Source: Desmodesmus armatus (Eukaryota; Chlorophyta; Chlorophyceae; Sphaeropleales; Scenedesmaceae). From it: 64,000 bases of DNA. The stretch covers positions 186,001 through 250,000 of the forward strand of contig VIIQ02000059.1 in assembly GCA_007449985.2 (NCBI GenBank). The letters are read 5' to 3'. Positions within the stretch are counted from its first letter, which is position 1; each line of letters begins with the position of its first letter. Shown piece by piece: positions 12,184-23,215 of this stretch. The notes beneath the pieces were generated by a model that ran no database searches, was not told where the DNA came from, and worked only from the letters and a program-made list of their open reading frames with translations. Position numbers and translations under genes: made by a program.

Positions 12184-13293
12184 TCACCACCACATCCAGC
12201 ACCAGCAGCAGCACCAGCAGCACCTGCACCCGTACCACAACCAGCAGCAGCAGCAGTGGGCCATGGCCAACCTTCTGAAGGAGTGGACCAAGGCGTACGG
12301 CGCTCTTGGGCGGCTGTGGTGGCAACAACTCCACTAGTGTCTGAGCGGGATATGAGAGCTCTGCAGCGGCAGCGCAAGAAGGAGGAGGCAGCAGCAGCAG
12401 CTGTTGCAGCAGCAGCAGCAGCAGCTGCAGAAGCAGAAGCTGCAGAAGCAGCAGCTGCAGAAGCAGCAGCTGCAGAAGCAGCAGCTGCAGAGGCAGCAGC
12501 TGCAGAGGCAGCAGCTGCAGAGGCAGCAGCTGCAGAGGCAGCTCCTGGCTCTGCTGCAACACAAACAGCACCATCAGCAGCAGCAGCAGCAGTAGCGGCA
12601 GCAGCAGCGGCAGCACAAGCTGTTTCAGGCCCTGATGCAGCAGCAGGAGCAGCAGACGCAGCAGCACCAATGCCACCGCTGGGTCCCCAGCAGCAGCAGC
12701 AGCAGCAGCAGCAGGAGCTGCTGCTTCCCCCAGCGCCAGCAGCAGCAGCAGCAACACCAGCAGGAGCAGCAGCATTGGCTGCACTGTTGGGTGGTGCACC
12801 ACTGCTACTAGCAGCAGCAGCAGACAGCCGCCTGGCCACCACAGTGTACCAACAGCTGGAGCGTCAGCATGGGGGGGCAGGTGCACAGCAGGTGGTGAAG
12901 GCACTGAAAAGTGCATCAGCAGTGCTGTCAAGCTCAAGCAGCGGCGCAGACCCCATCAGCAAGCCTGTTGCAGAGGTGGAGGGGTACACCACTGAAATCT
13001 CCTTCCCTGGCAACAAGGCCCTGGAGCCATCCATGGGGATGTTTAGCTGGAATGGGTACAATGTGTACCCGGTGGTGCGGTCCAGCCGGTTCACTACCAC
13101 AGCCACAATCATCATGATCAGGCAAGAGGGGGCGGACAAGATGTCGGCTGAGCGCCTCAAGCAGTACTCACGGCTGTGGCTGATGGCTTCGCTGGTTGTC
13201 CAGGCAACCACAGCTAAGCCGCCAGGCCGCAGCAGCAGCAAAAGCAGCTACAGGCAGCTTGTGCGCAAGAGCCTCCAGCTGCAGCCTGAGTGA
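11491..13293 (+). CDS. Ala/Gln-rich hypothetical protein with basic N-terminal repeats
   Basis: A single open frame of up to 600 codons. The true 5' end is unclear: another frame between about 11574 and 11733 also looks protein-like (LNVQAARAAHAAADW), so a splice or frameshift near 11740 is possible. From about residue 85 the protein has RSRGKAAG-type basic repeats and GKGASGKGAGGKGAS. Long poly-Ala and Ala/Glu runs follow, encoded by (GCA)n, and then a Gln run at about 12690-12714. The last 150 residues (about 12830-13293) have mixed composition and look folded (YQQLERQHGG, GYTTEISFPGNKALEP, FSWNGYNVYPVVRSS). A TGTAA element at 13440 fits the green algal poly(A) signal. No domain was recognised. 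It could be a retroelement-associated or nucleic-acid-binding protein, but that is a guess. Confidence 0.5.
12118..12830 (+). repeat. (CAG/GCA)n trinucleotide-rich block
   Basis: Near-continuous GCA/CAG triplets, with a regular 15-bp sub-repeat GCAGCTGCAGAAGCA/GCAGCTGCAGAGGCA at about 12420-12540. The block keeps several frames open on both strands: poly-Ala or poly-Gln on the plus strand, and poly-Leu, poly-Ala or poly-Cys on the minus strand. Most long antisense frames here are therefore artefacts of composition. Confidence 0.8.
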
Positions 13294-13435
13294 AGCACCA
13301 GCACTGCTGCGGTGCTGGGATGGGAGGTGCGGTTGGGTCAGCAAGCGTACGGGTATTTGGGAGGGGAGGGGTGTTATCAACTGGACTAGCGTGACACCCG
13401 TGGCATCATGCCACGGCCCCGATATTATATGGTGT

Positions 13436-13444
13436 GTCTGTAAC
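13436..13444 (+). terminator. Candidate poly(A) signal TGTAA
   Basis: TGTAA lies about 150 bases after the stop codon at 13293. TGTAA is the usual polyadenylation signal in chlorophycean algae. It is assigned only by position and motif. Confidence 0.4.
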
Positions 13445-14064
13445 TGAGCCCGCCTGCCCAACCTGCTGTCAGCAACCGCCTGCTAAGGTGTTGACTGCTT
13501 CTCCGCACCCCCCCCCCCCTGCCCCCCCCCCTATCACCCCCTATTGCCCCTCCCTGTAGTGGTTCTGGAGGAAAAAATCATACCCACCGTTTAGGGTGAT
13601 AATGGTCGCGATTGAGCATTTACTATATGTATATGCAATCCCCAAAGTTTGGTATCCATCCGACAAGTCCTTCCTAGTGAACCAGTGGGTGACACTCGAC
13701 AGCAGCGCTGCTGCGTTGTAGGGTTACCTGGTGACACCTGGTGACACCCCCATAACTCATGCGCTGGGCATCCGATTGGAGTGATTGAAGTTGCTAAAGG
13801 ATAGGTGTTATAAATCAAACAATATTTTGATATATCTGAGACCTCAAGACAAATGCAACACCACACACCCCAGCACCCTGCCGCCCAACAGGTAACCGCC
13901 AAAGTTGGTTACAACCAGGACAACCTGAAAACCACACCTAAGCTGCCTCCAAACACTCCAATGCTTGAGTACATGATACTTCTCACTACTTGGACATTGC
14001 TAGAGCCCTTGGCCGCTTCTTCCCCCCGCCCTTGGCCTGCATGCGCTTGGCTGGGCCTTGCTGC
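13445..14064. other. Intergenic stretch with C-rich tracts
   Basis: Contains poly-C tracts at about 13508-13530, an AT-rich section at about 13600-13850 and no coding signal. The two genes on either side converge here (plus-strand gene to the left, minus-strand gene to the right). Confidence 0.4.
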
Positions 14065-15373
14065 TTACCCGGGCTGATGTGCTGCCCGCTTGGTGACTGC
14101 TGCTGCCACACCCTTTGGGCCACTCCTGCCCTTCACCTGGCCCCTTCCCATGCCCCTGCCACTGCCTGCAGCCCCTGTGCCGCCTGCATCACTGCTACTC
14201 TTCCACCCCTGCCGACCAAGGGTCCCCCTACTGCGCGGGTGCGGCCTCGCTGCGTTGGGCTGCTGCCAGTGTGCCTTGCAGAAGCAGGCCACAGCTGGGT
14301 GGACGCTGTTTGCTTGCTGGCTGCACAGGGGCCCAGGCCAGGCCTCCAGGATGCAGTAGCACACGTGCTGACTGTGCTGTGCATCGCTTCCACTGCTGCT
14401 GTCGCTAGCGCCGCTGCTGTTGCCGCCGCCTGTGTCGCTGTGCTCTTGAAGTCTGCTGCGCTGTGCTCCAGGACGTCTGTACACAAGGTACGCACCCGCC
14501 TTGCTCGTGTGCTGACGCGCTGAGGAGGTGGTGCGCCTGCACCGACCTGCACAACGGCAGCATGGGCAGTGAGGCTCAGGTGTGTTAGTGCATTCACTCA
14601 GGGGTGCAGCGTGTCCTGTTGTAGTCAAATCGCAGAGGCTGAGGGGTGCAACGTGTCATGTTCAGTGCAGTGCCTTGCAGTGCTGCAGCACCCGCCTGCG
14701 TCATGTCACACCTGCTGATCAAAGGCCTCCTCCAAGTCACCAGCAGCATCGATCCATCTGCCGCTGTGTCAGCAGCCTGCTGTTGGGCAGCAGCATGAGC
14801 AGCAGCGGCTGCTCCAGCTGCTCATATGCAGCCAGGATGCTGGGCGCCTGGCTGTGCCAGCCGTCACCCAACCTGGCTTGCAACTGCATCAGCACACAGG
14901 CAGCAGCAGAGCAGCAACAGACACCGTGATGCAGTGTTGCATCGGGCAGACAGCCTGCATCACTCTGCGATGCAAGACCTGCTGCACCAAGCAGCAGCTG
15001 AGTCCCTCTCCCACCTCTCAACTGACCTGCTTCAGCACCTCCATGACGTGCTGCTGCACCTTGGGCGGCTGCTCAGCCCTCCGCTGCCAGTACCTATCCC
15101 GGTGCACCATGCGCTTCAACGCACTGCGCCAGTCGGCACCCAACTGCCCTGCAGCGTAGACAGGACCCCTGCCAGCTCCTGCTGCAGCACTCTGTGCTCC
15201 CCTTCTGCCACCAAACGCTGCAGCTGCTCGGTTTCATTGCCCTGCAGCTGCACTGTGCCCTCCAACAGGCTGATGCATGCATTGGCTGCAGCAAGCTGTG
15301 CCTGGTGTGCCGCCAGCTCGCCCTTCAGCTGCTGCATGCTGCTGTCAGTGTCCAGACAGGCCGGACATGACAT
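14065..15373 (-). pseudogene. Coiled-coil hypothetical gene, probably frameshifted
   Basis: On the minus strand, right after an acceptor (TTCAG), an ATG at 15373 opens a frame with MQQLKGELAAHQAQLAAANA and further Leu/Gln/Glu heptads, which predicts a coiled coil. The frame breaks at about 15146. One base away another frame continues convincingly (DWRSALKRMVHRDRYWQRR, then QQHVMEVLKQ) to a GTCAGT donor at about 15026. A phase-matched exon follows at about 14737-14883 (LQARLGDGWHSQAPS to a stop). Further down to 14065 two minus frames are open with Ala- or Ser-rich content, and I cannot choose between them. Either a very small intron, an assembly error or a true frameshift lies near 15146. Function is unknown. 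Confidence 0.4.
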
Positions 15374-16600
15374 CCTGAAGAAGATAATGAAACTGATTGA
15401 GCTATGCTACCATCGTTGTAATGATTTTGACGGCTCTGATGCGTTGTGGGGTCTGTTGAGAGGGGTAACTGCCACCTACTGCTGTGACGGTGCCTGTGAC
15501 CTTCTGAGGGCTGAAAAGGGTCTGGTAACGACGAGTAACGAGTTGAAACTTGCACCATGAACAGATCAGAGGGTTATCTTTTAGATATGAAATCCTCAAG
15601 AGGCATCGTTAGGCATCAGATATCCGTCCTGGCCGGAGAAGCTGCTGCTGCTGTCTGTGGACTGTCCACAGGCCAAAGAACGTTCTACGTAATACACAGG
15701 GCCCGACGGCAGCAAGAATAAACATCTTTTGCATGCACAAATGTTTTTTAGGGTTTACCGTTGACCGCGCTACACCTCGACAAAAAGGTGTACAACACTG
15801 TACAGCGGTCACGTGATTGCGGTTTTGGCCCACGTGACCGCGGCACTGAACCCAAGGCCGGGAAGTTACAGAACCACTACCCTGCACGCCTCTTGTCACC
15901 GTTCCTTCCCGCCCCTGCTCCCACCTGCCACCCCTCACCTCCATGCACCGTGTCTGCCAACACCCCCAACAACCAGGTTCACCCTGCTCAACAGACCCTT
16001 CACGCTACCCAACAGACCCTCTCTCCCCACTCCCTCATTACTCCTCAAGGTCCTCGCTGAGCAGCAGCACTGTGCCCCATCCGTGCTGCATTACACCAAG
16101 CAGACATAACCAAGCCCTGCGTGCTTAACGACGACTTCAGGGCAGCCTGTGTGTCCATAGTCTCTTCAAATGCAGCAGCAGGTGGATGTTGCTGCCTTGC
16201 CGTAGGGCCGCGTACGCGGTCACCTTCAAGCCTATCATCCATCATACATCAATCCGTTCACTTCGTTAACCACCGTTTGTCCTTTGCTGCCTCTCACACA
16301 TGCACCGTTGACACTTTTGTGGACATCCTCAAGCGCCCTCTGTTGCTGCCGACGCTCGCTGAGTTTATACATTGTCCCAAACAACACCGTTTAAGGCGTG
16401 AGGCACTATGGTTTCATCAAGCACTTTGCGAGCAAACGCCCCTGAAAGGGTCTACTGCTGCCTGTTCTCCCACCAGGGGCGCCCAACTGGCCCCAAGCCT
16501 CTGCAAACACCTTTCCTAACTTACCCAGACACAACTGCAGGGTGCCTGTGGCCTGCACCTGCCTGGCGCGTCCCCACCAGGGGGTCACCTTATTATTTTA
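15374..16600. other. Intergenic stretch with weak coding hints
   Basis: Two plus-strand bits look mildly protein-like: about 16120-16180 (LNDDFRAACVSIVSSN, ending at a GCAG|GTGGAT donor-like site) and about 16310-16519 (VDTFVDILKRPLLLPTLAEF). They are not joined by any clear intron and match no family I know. A G/C-rich near-palindrome with CACGTGA boxes lies at about 15805-15840. Confidence 0.3.
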
Positions 16601-19540
16601 ATATATAGGATTCCAGCGTTTGGGTATCCTGCAGCTTGCATCAGCCGTCGCAGAGACCGACTCTCCCTGTGACCTGCAGGTTTTTGCATCAGCAGACTCG
16701 AGCTTCGCATGAGCAGTGATTTAGTTAGGTTTGTAAAGTGGTCGGGAGCACTGCTGGCAGCCGACGTAGTCCTGCAGCAGCAGCAGATGTTGCATGCTCT
16801 TGGGAGGCATGCTTTGGTTCATGGGTGGGATGCTTGTAAGCGGTGACAGTGGTTTGATCCTGCGGACACGATACGCATACCCGTGAGTGGTTTGTGGCCA
16901 CAATGGCCAAGCGAGGCTTGTAAATTGTGTGCATGTCCGTCTTGTGTCATACAATCACTGCCTTGGCACACAGTGTGGCGTTTTTTTCTTAGTGTGACAG
17001 ATGAATATCAGTCAGACCCCAACTGTTGACTGGGAACCCAGGTGGTGCGAGATTGTGGCAGGTGTGGTACTGTTGCCTGGCACTTTAAGATGTAGCTGAC
17101 TCAACTGTCAGTGATTCTGCTATGGCAGTATGAATGCACCATACATGCAGTGAGTGTGATGGGCAGGTTCAGTGCATTAGCACTGCGCTGATGTGTCGCT
17201 GCTCCTTTGCCACACTGTCATGCTTTGTGCGTCTGTACGTGCAGGTCGGTGCCGTGTCAGTCCTGGAAGCATGTAGGTCTTTTTTGAGGATGGTTGTGCA
17301 TGTCATGCTTGGGTGTGACAGGCGTGTGTACTATTGAATCGTGACTCAGTCACAGGCTCCAGGCTGGAGCGTTGAATGGCAGCTGCTCTCGGTCGGGTTG
17401 GTTGACATGGTGCTTGGAGTGCTTCAGAGCAGCTCAGGTCAGGAGTGTTTTGTGTCTTGATGCTAGCATGCGTCGAGTGTGTACACACGTGGTTGACGGT
17501 GCTTTATGTTGTCACTCGTGCAGCCTGCAGGCAAGGCAATCGACAGCAGTAGAGCCAGCAGTCGTTGTTTTTGTTTGTTCGGTTCTGTTCATCACAAGTC
17601 TGAGGGTGGTGCAGTCTGCACAGCAGTTTGGCGTTCCTGCACAGCGTATTTGCAAGTGTGCTGCTCATTGTGGCGACAGCGCTGAAGTGCCATACAATGC
17701 GGTGCCCTACTAGGCTAGCTCTTCATCAAATCGTGCACGCTGTGCAATGATGTCATCGACGGGCCATCACGTTGAGGGCAGTGTCCTACAGGCAGGCTGT
17801 TGTGTTGTGAAGAAAGCCTGTCAGCACCATGTTGTGGTGTTGCTGTAGCAGCATCTCTCGGAAGCAGTCTGTTTATGTGCAGGTAGTCACTACCTGGGGA
17901 CGCTGTGATGTCGGTGGTGTGGTTCCAAGCGCCTGGCTTGTGTGATCTATGTTTCTCGTGATGGTAGTCACACTGCGATGGTGCTAGTGGATCCCTACAC
18001 TTTGCCATTATGAGAAGGTTTCAGCTCATGTTTTATGCAGGCATGGATCTGTGGTCTTGCAATCATTGCAAGACATGATGTGCATGCAAGCTGGCGTGCT
18101 GATTGGAAGGTGTATGCTTGTGGAGGAGGGGTGGTGTCTGGTGTGAAGGCTCACTGAGGCTCTGTGATTGGAAAGGAACATCATACATGCATGAATGTAT
18201 GCATGGGCTCAAGACCCGGATGTTATCATGGTGGCATATGCGCAGTTCTTGTGAATATATTCACCAAATGCAGCAAACATACCAACATGCCCACTGACCA
18301 CATGCGCAACCTTGTGAGATACAGTGCAGTCAGCGCATTGTCCAACTGTATGCCCACAATCAGCCACCCCCGGGTTGCTGACTGTTTGAAACAGTCAGCA
18401 AATGTTGGCAGGCAGCCATAACCCCAGCAATCAGTCTGCATCATCTCACTGCAGAGTCTCTAGCAGGCATGACTTTGAGTATAATGTAGCTCTCAGAGGC
18501 CGCCTCTGAGCCATGGCATTGCAGTGAGCTCTGTTTGCAAGAGACGTGTGCTGGCTAGGTGGCTGAGTAAGTCTGCAAATCTTGGATGGGAACCTTCCAC
18601 AGGGTTAGCACCCTCCCGCCAATGCGCATTGATCTATCACTTCACCGCCACTGGCGTACTGATTATTACAGTTACAGTTACAGTAATTGGCTCAGCAAAA
18701 GCTGAGCAACCCACAAGGGAGCCAGAGGCTCATGGGGGACGCCCAACAGCAAATGCCGGTTCTGTTTGTCTGCGTCATATCTGGCCATGTGCTGCTGCAA
18801 CACTGCGTCATATCTGGCCATGTGCTGCTGCAACACACAAAGCACGCCACCAGTGTTTGCGCGTGCTAGCTGCGCAGCTCCAAATGATCTGGGTTGTTGA
18901 CATGTAATGTCTAATAGATATTGTGCAAGTCTTGATGGACATGCATGTTGATCCGCTTGGCCTCATTTTGTGCTTGACTGTTGTGGTGCCACTGTCCGCT
19001 GCTGCCTTCCAGCCAACAAATGCCTGCCGCAGGCATTTGCCCAAGTGGCATGCATCATGCCCAAGTTCCATGTTGGCAGGCGAGCTGACTGACAGTTGTG
19101 CCTGGGTCCTCTTACAACCCCTGCATGCTGCGCCACCGCTGCGCTGTAATGCACTTGCACAGTGTGTGGCTCCAATAATATTGGCAACTGTGCTGATCAT
19201 GATGCTCGGAGCATGGTGCAACTACTTTTGCGGGCATGCTCGATGGTGCTCTTCAAGAAAACTTGGGCATCCCCCACCACTGGAAGGGCTGCTGCTAAAA
19301 TGGTGAAGGTGTTGCTGCTGCTACTGTCTTTGTTTGTTTGTTTGTTGGGAAAAGAGGAGCAGCAACATACTGTTCGCCCCGACCATCATGATGCCCCTTG
19401 ACATGCCTGCTGGCAGTGCTTGCAAAACATATGTCCAGAGACTCAGTCTGCGACAGTTCTCCCCGGCATCTCCAGTTTGAAGCCTTAGACAACTGTGGTA
19501 AGTAAGCACTGCTTCAAGTTGGCAAATGCTTTTCTTGTGA
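16601..19540. other. Gene-poor stretch
   Basis: No exon can be supported on either strand. There is a short tandem duplication at 18771-18836 and an AT-rich TTTG run at about 19326-19346. Long intergenic sequence with many TGCATG/GCATGC words is typical of this window. Confidence 0.4.
18771..18836 (+). repeat. Perfect 33-bp tandem duplication
   Basis: The unit starting TGCGTCATATCTGGCC occurs twice in a row with no differences visible. This suggests a recent slippage or unequal exchange. Confidence 0.75.
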
Positions 19541-19544
19541 GATC

Positions 19545-20030
19545 TTCGTTAAGACCAACAGGCATGGCAAGCATGGTTAATGCAGATGGTGCAACACAAG
19601 CAACGCGCGGCTTGGATTGGATCACTGCCGTAGCGCTTGCAGCAGGAGGACCCTGCTAGCAGGGTCGACAGCGCTGTCAGACAGACGGTCCGGCAGGGGC
19701 ATTGGGCTTTGGTTGGTTCAGGGCAGGAGGACGCAAGCGTCCTGCCTAGCTGCTGCAGTTCTCCGAGACTGCCGCGAGGAGGCCGCCCAGACCAGGGCTC
19801 AAAAAAGCAAAGTTGCACTGGCACTGGTCACCACCTTGGTAGAACCAAGGCTTTTGTGACCACTGCCTGGGGACCAGCGGGCACAAGGCGATGGACCACT
19901 TGAACGTATGTGAAAGGCCCGATGCGAAGTGTAGGAACCCTGGACTGTTGCAACAACAGTTGTTGGGCACTTTGAAGCACTTGAGGGTTTCCCTTAGTCC
20001 GGCCGGCATACACCGCTTAGAGCGCATAAA
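19545..20030 (-). repeat. Local repeat family, copy 1 (inverted)
   Basis: Read in reverse this segment carries, in order, the words GGCGGTGTATGCCGGCCGG, GCTTTTTTGAG, TGGTCTGGGCGGCCTCC, GGCAGTCTCGG and CTGCAGCAGCT. The same words occur in the same order on the plus strand at about 21900-22200 and in part at 21540-21690. No coding content is supported. Confidence 0.6.
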
Positions 20031-20699
20031 CTTACACCTGCGACGTCAGGCTTGTTACGCATGAGTTGAGAGCTTTTCAGTACATAATTAAATATAATCT
20101 ACCTAGTAGAGCCTCATCGCTGCACATCAATGTTTCGGGTTACATAACCAGGCAAACACACTGTTGCGAAACGAGCAAAGGGCATGCCAGACAGCTATTA
20201 TAGATGTTAATGGAACTGTTTGCCCCCCACAATGCCCCAAGCATTGCGGCTGCAGATTTGCCTTGATCCAGTGCTGTGGTCCACAAGCTCGCTGTGGAAC
20301 TGCTCGATTTGTAGACCGTGGATAGCCAAAAGCTCTTGGGAACCTGTTGTTGGTGTGTATTGGACCGTTTTGGCTAAGCCCTTTTAGGCCGAGCGTGCTG
20401 CAGGTGGGCGGAGATAGCCCTAGACTGTGTGGGAAGCTTTTGCTGACTTCAAAACCGATAGGCTTGCTGGAAAAGTGCCCTGGCGCCCTTAAGCCTGCAG
20501 AAAACTGTTTTGTAACACTTTGACTTTGACTTCCCTAAGCCAAAATGGGCTGTAACCGCCCCAGGATACGCCCCCAAATCATCACTTGCCAATTGGCAAC
20601 CGTGCCCTGCAGAGTATGCGCTCTAAACCGCCTGTGCTGCTTCACAACTTGGCGTATAGGCCGAAGGGGCACACTGATCAGCACCAAAGCCCTGCTGCT

Positions 20700-21480
20700 G
20701 GGTGCTAGTTACCTCTTGAACACCGGACAAGCAGGCTCAAGAGTGTGACCTTCAGGGAAATATGGACACTATCGTCAGCTAGCCGGGCTAAGCCCACTGT
20801 AACACCTGTGTTTCTCCAACGGCTTGCTCCACACACAGTGAACGCATGTAGGGCCGTTTGGCAAGCAGACCAGGCAAGGGAGCGACACAAGCCAATGCCA
20901 AGTGGGTTGCTGTGAACTAAGGTAAATGGCTTGAATGGCCTAAGTGAACTTAGGCTTTGCCTGCGCAAGTTATGATCCATCGCGCCGTTCGGCAGACTCA
21001 ACTCTGAGTATTGAGTGCTCTGAGTCTGGTCACCAGACTCAGACTGTGAGTCTGGCCACCAGTGGTGGCCAGGGGGATGAAGTGGGTAGGACAAAACCAT
21101 AACTTCGTCGCTGATAATGCACTATCTCGTTTCCTACTGGCTCCACTACCTGTACTCAGGGCACTCAACGAACTCAGTACTCTGTACTCAGAGTTGAGTT
21201 TGAGGCGGTCGCCCCACCCGAGGACACATAAGCGGAGTCCCTCTTCTCAACCAGGACATGTTGATTTTGGTCTTTTGTGTGGCAAAAAAAGTCTTCACAT
21301 CCGCCCTCCGCCCTGCGAGGGCTGCTTGCCAAACGGCCCTCCATGCGTCCACTGCGTGTGGAGCAAGCCGTCGGAGAAACACGGGAGAGACAGTGGGCTG
21401 GCTTCGGCTAGTGTCCATATTTCTTCGAGGGTAGTCCTCTCAAGCTTGAAGTCCGGTGCTTGAGAGGCAACGCCACCCAG
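20700..21480. repeat. Large imperfect fold-back (inverted repeat)
   Basis: The left arm (about 20713-20910) read in reverse matches the right arm (about 21300-21470). Shared words include GGAGCAAGCCGT(T/C)GGAGAAACAC, GCTTGCCAAACGGCCCT and GTGTCCATATTTC. Nearer the centre, ACTCAACTCTGAGTA (about 20998) is complemented by TACTCAGAGTTGAGT (about 21188). The loop between the inner arms is about 180 bases. It could be a fold-back transposon. No ORF was found. Confidence 0.65.
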
Positions 21481-21499
21481 CAGCACTCATGTGCTGATC

Positions 21500-21730
21500 G
21501 GTGTCCCCCCTTCGGCTAAAACGCCAAGCTGACAAGCAGCTGAGGCGGTGTATGTCGGCCGGACTAAGGGCCCCTCCAGTGCTCCTGGCAGCAGGCAACC
21601 AACATGCGCTTTCACACAAATGCTCTGCATATGCGACTGGTCTGGGCGGCCTCCACGTGGCAGTCTCATATCATAGTGGTCCATCACCTTGTGGGCTGCT
21701 TGCCAACGGCTCTCCATGCGCTCAAGCCGC
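21500..21730 (+). repeat. Local repeat family, copy 2 (partial)
   Basis: The words CTTCGGCTAAAACGCCAAGCT, GGCGGTGTATGTCGGCCGG and CTGGTCTGGGCGGCCTCC occur in the same order as in copy 3. The right arm of the fold-back merges directly into this copy. The segment from about 21358 is therefore roughly a 370-bp direct repeat with the one from about 21731. Confidence 0.6.
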
Positions 21731-22230
21731 ATGGAGCAAGCCGTTGGAGCAACATAGGGGCTATAGGTGGCTGGCACCAGCTGGTCATCATGTAGCCTCT
21801 GAGGGAAGGGTTCTTGAGCTTGATTTTCCGGTGCTCAACAGCCTGCGGCGCCCCGCAGCACGATCGTGCTGAATGGCGCCCTCCCTTCGGCTAAAACGCC
21901 AAGCTGTAAGGCTCAGGCGGTGTATGCCGTCCGGACTAGGGGCCCCCTCGGTGCTCTTAGGCAGCAGACCAACTTGGTGGATACTGGCAATCAAGGTTTT
22001 CACTGATGCATTGCACCCTGCTTTTTTGAGACTGGTCTGGGCGGCCTCCACGTGGCAGTCTCGGATAACTGCAGCAGCTGTGTAGGGTGCCTGTGCCGCA
22101 CCTCCTACCCAGCTGCTGCAGTGAACCAACCTGAGCCCAATAGTGTGTCCAACTGTCAGACCATCTGCATCACGGCTTGCCGCCCGGAGGCAAAGATCCC
22201 AGCTTGCGGCCAACAAACAGGCCCACATAG
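21731..22230 (+). repeat. Local repeat family, copy 3
   Basis: The longest plus-strand copy. Shared words are GGAGCAAGCCGTTGGAG (about 21735), CTTCGGCTAAAACGCCAAGCT (about 21884), GGCGGTGTATGCCG (about 21916), TTTTTTGAGACTGGTCTGGG (about 22022) and GGCAGTCTCGGATAACTGC (about 22052). Confidence 0.6.
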
Positions 22231-23215
22231 GTTATCCCGTGTGTTAGTTGGCAGGCTGAGCAGTTACTTTGATCTTCTGACAACAGACTGGTCCCTGTCA
22301 GGTTGCTGGCAGCACTGGGTCCACCACAAACCTGCAGCTAGAGGGGGGGGGGCGCCAGGCCTTGTTGTGAAGGGGGGGGGGTAGGGGTCAACTGGACAAA
22401 CAGCCTGAATTGTCAGCGGGGTAGGGGTCCAGCGGCCCGTTCATAGGGGAATGCAACCGTACCCAACGACAGCCTCGAACAGACAGGGGGCAGGGGTCCA
22501 TGAGCTAGGGCGTCTAAAATGGACACAGAGGAAACTTTGACCCCTTCCTGCTGAAAGCAATTTCAACATCTAACCCCCTTGGTCATGGGTTTGTGGAGGA
22601 CTCCCAGGATGTGTGCCACAACATGCAACACACAAGCATGCACATACGACGCACACACATGCTGTGGTTGATTTGGGTTGTACCTGCCTGTCACTGCTGA
22701 GTGATACCACCGGATGGGTGGCAAGGGTTGACACTGTCAGCTGGCAGCTTGCTACGTATACGGTATATCACACAATTACATGCTTCCGCCTGGGTCCATG
22801 CTCGGGAGTCATAGTCCAGGTGATGTGCGCCCGCTGCACGTCAACTACATATTCTAGCTAGTAGGTGATCACCAGCTGGGCCACACAAGGGTGACATGCC
22901 CTGAGGGTGACGGTAATCCTGTGGTGCTACACCAGCTGGGCTAGGTGCCGTAACCGTTTATGATGACATCCTTCAAGCCTTGCCGACGCTTGCTCAACAG
23001 CTGTGACATCAATGACCCCATGAGCCAGCCTGGCAGGCTGTCGACATGTCAAAATGCACTGACTCATGTGAGTCAAATGGGGTGATCACGACCATACCTT
23101 GCAGTTCAAAAACAGAAAAAGTCGCATTGCAATTTCTCGACCAAACAGAGCATATCGGTGCATCCTCGTGGGTTCGTGTCCAAAGCAACCAACCAGATCT
23201 AGTCAGAGTGATCAC
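22231..23215. other. Upstream flank of the IMPACT gene
   Basis: No gene is supported. Poly-G tracts lie at about 22343-22352 and 22371-22381. A segment at about 22420-22500 is an inverted copy of one at about 49670-49740. The last few hundred bases before 23216 presumably hold the IMPACT promoter, but no core motif is clear. Confidence 0.4.
22420..22500 (-). repeat. Dispersed repeat, minus copy
   Basis: Read in reverse it shares CCCCTATG, GGGCCGCTG and ACCCCT, in this order and spacing, with 49680-49740. No coding content. Confidence 0.45.

Noticed and set aside
11798..12937. Two minus-strand frames of 379 and 338 codons (poly-Leu and poly-Ala)
   Set aside because: They are shadows of the (GCA/CAG)n block, which removes stops from several frames at once. 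The plus-strand frame has the non-repetitive C-terminus and a TGTAA signal.
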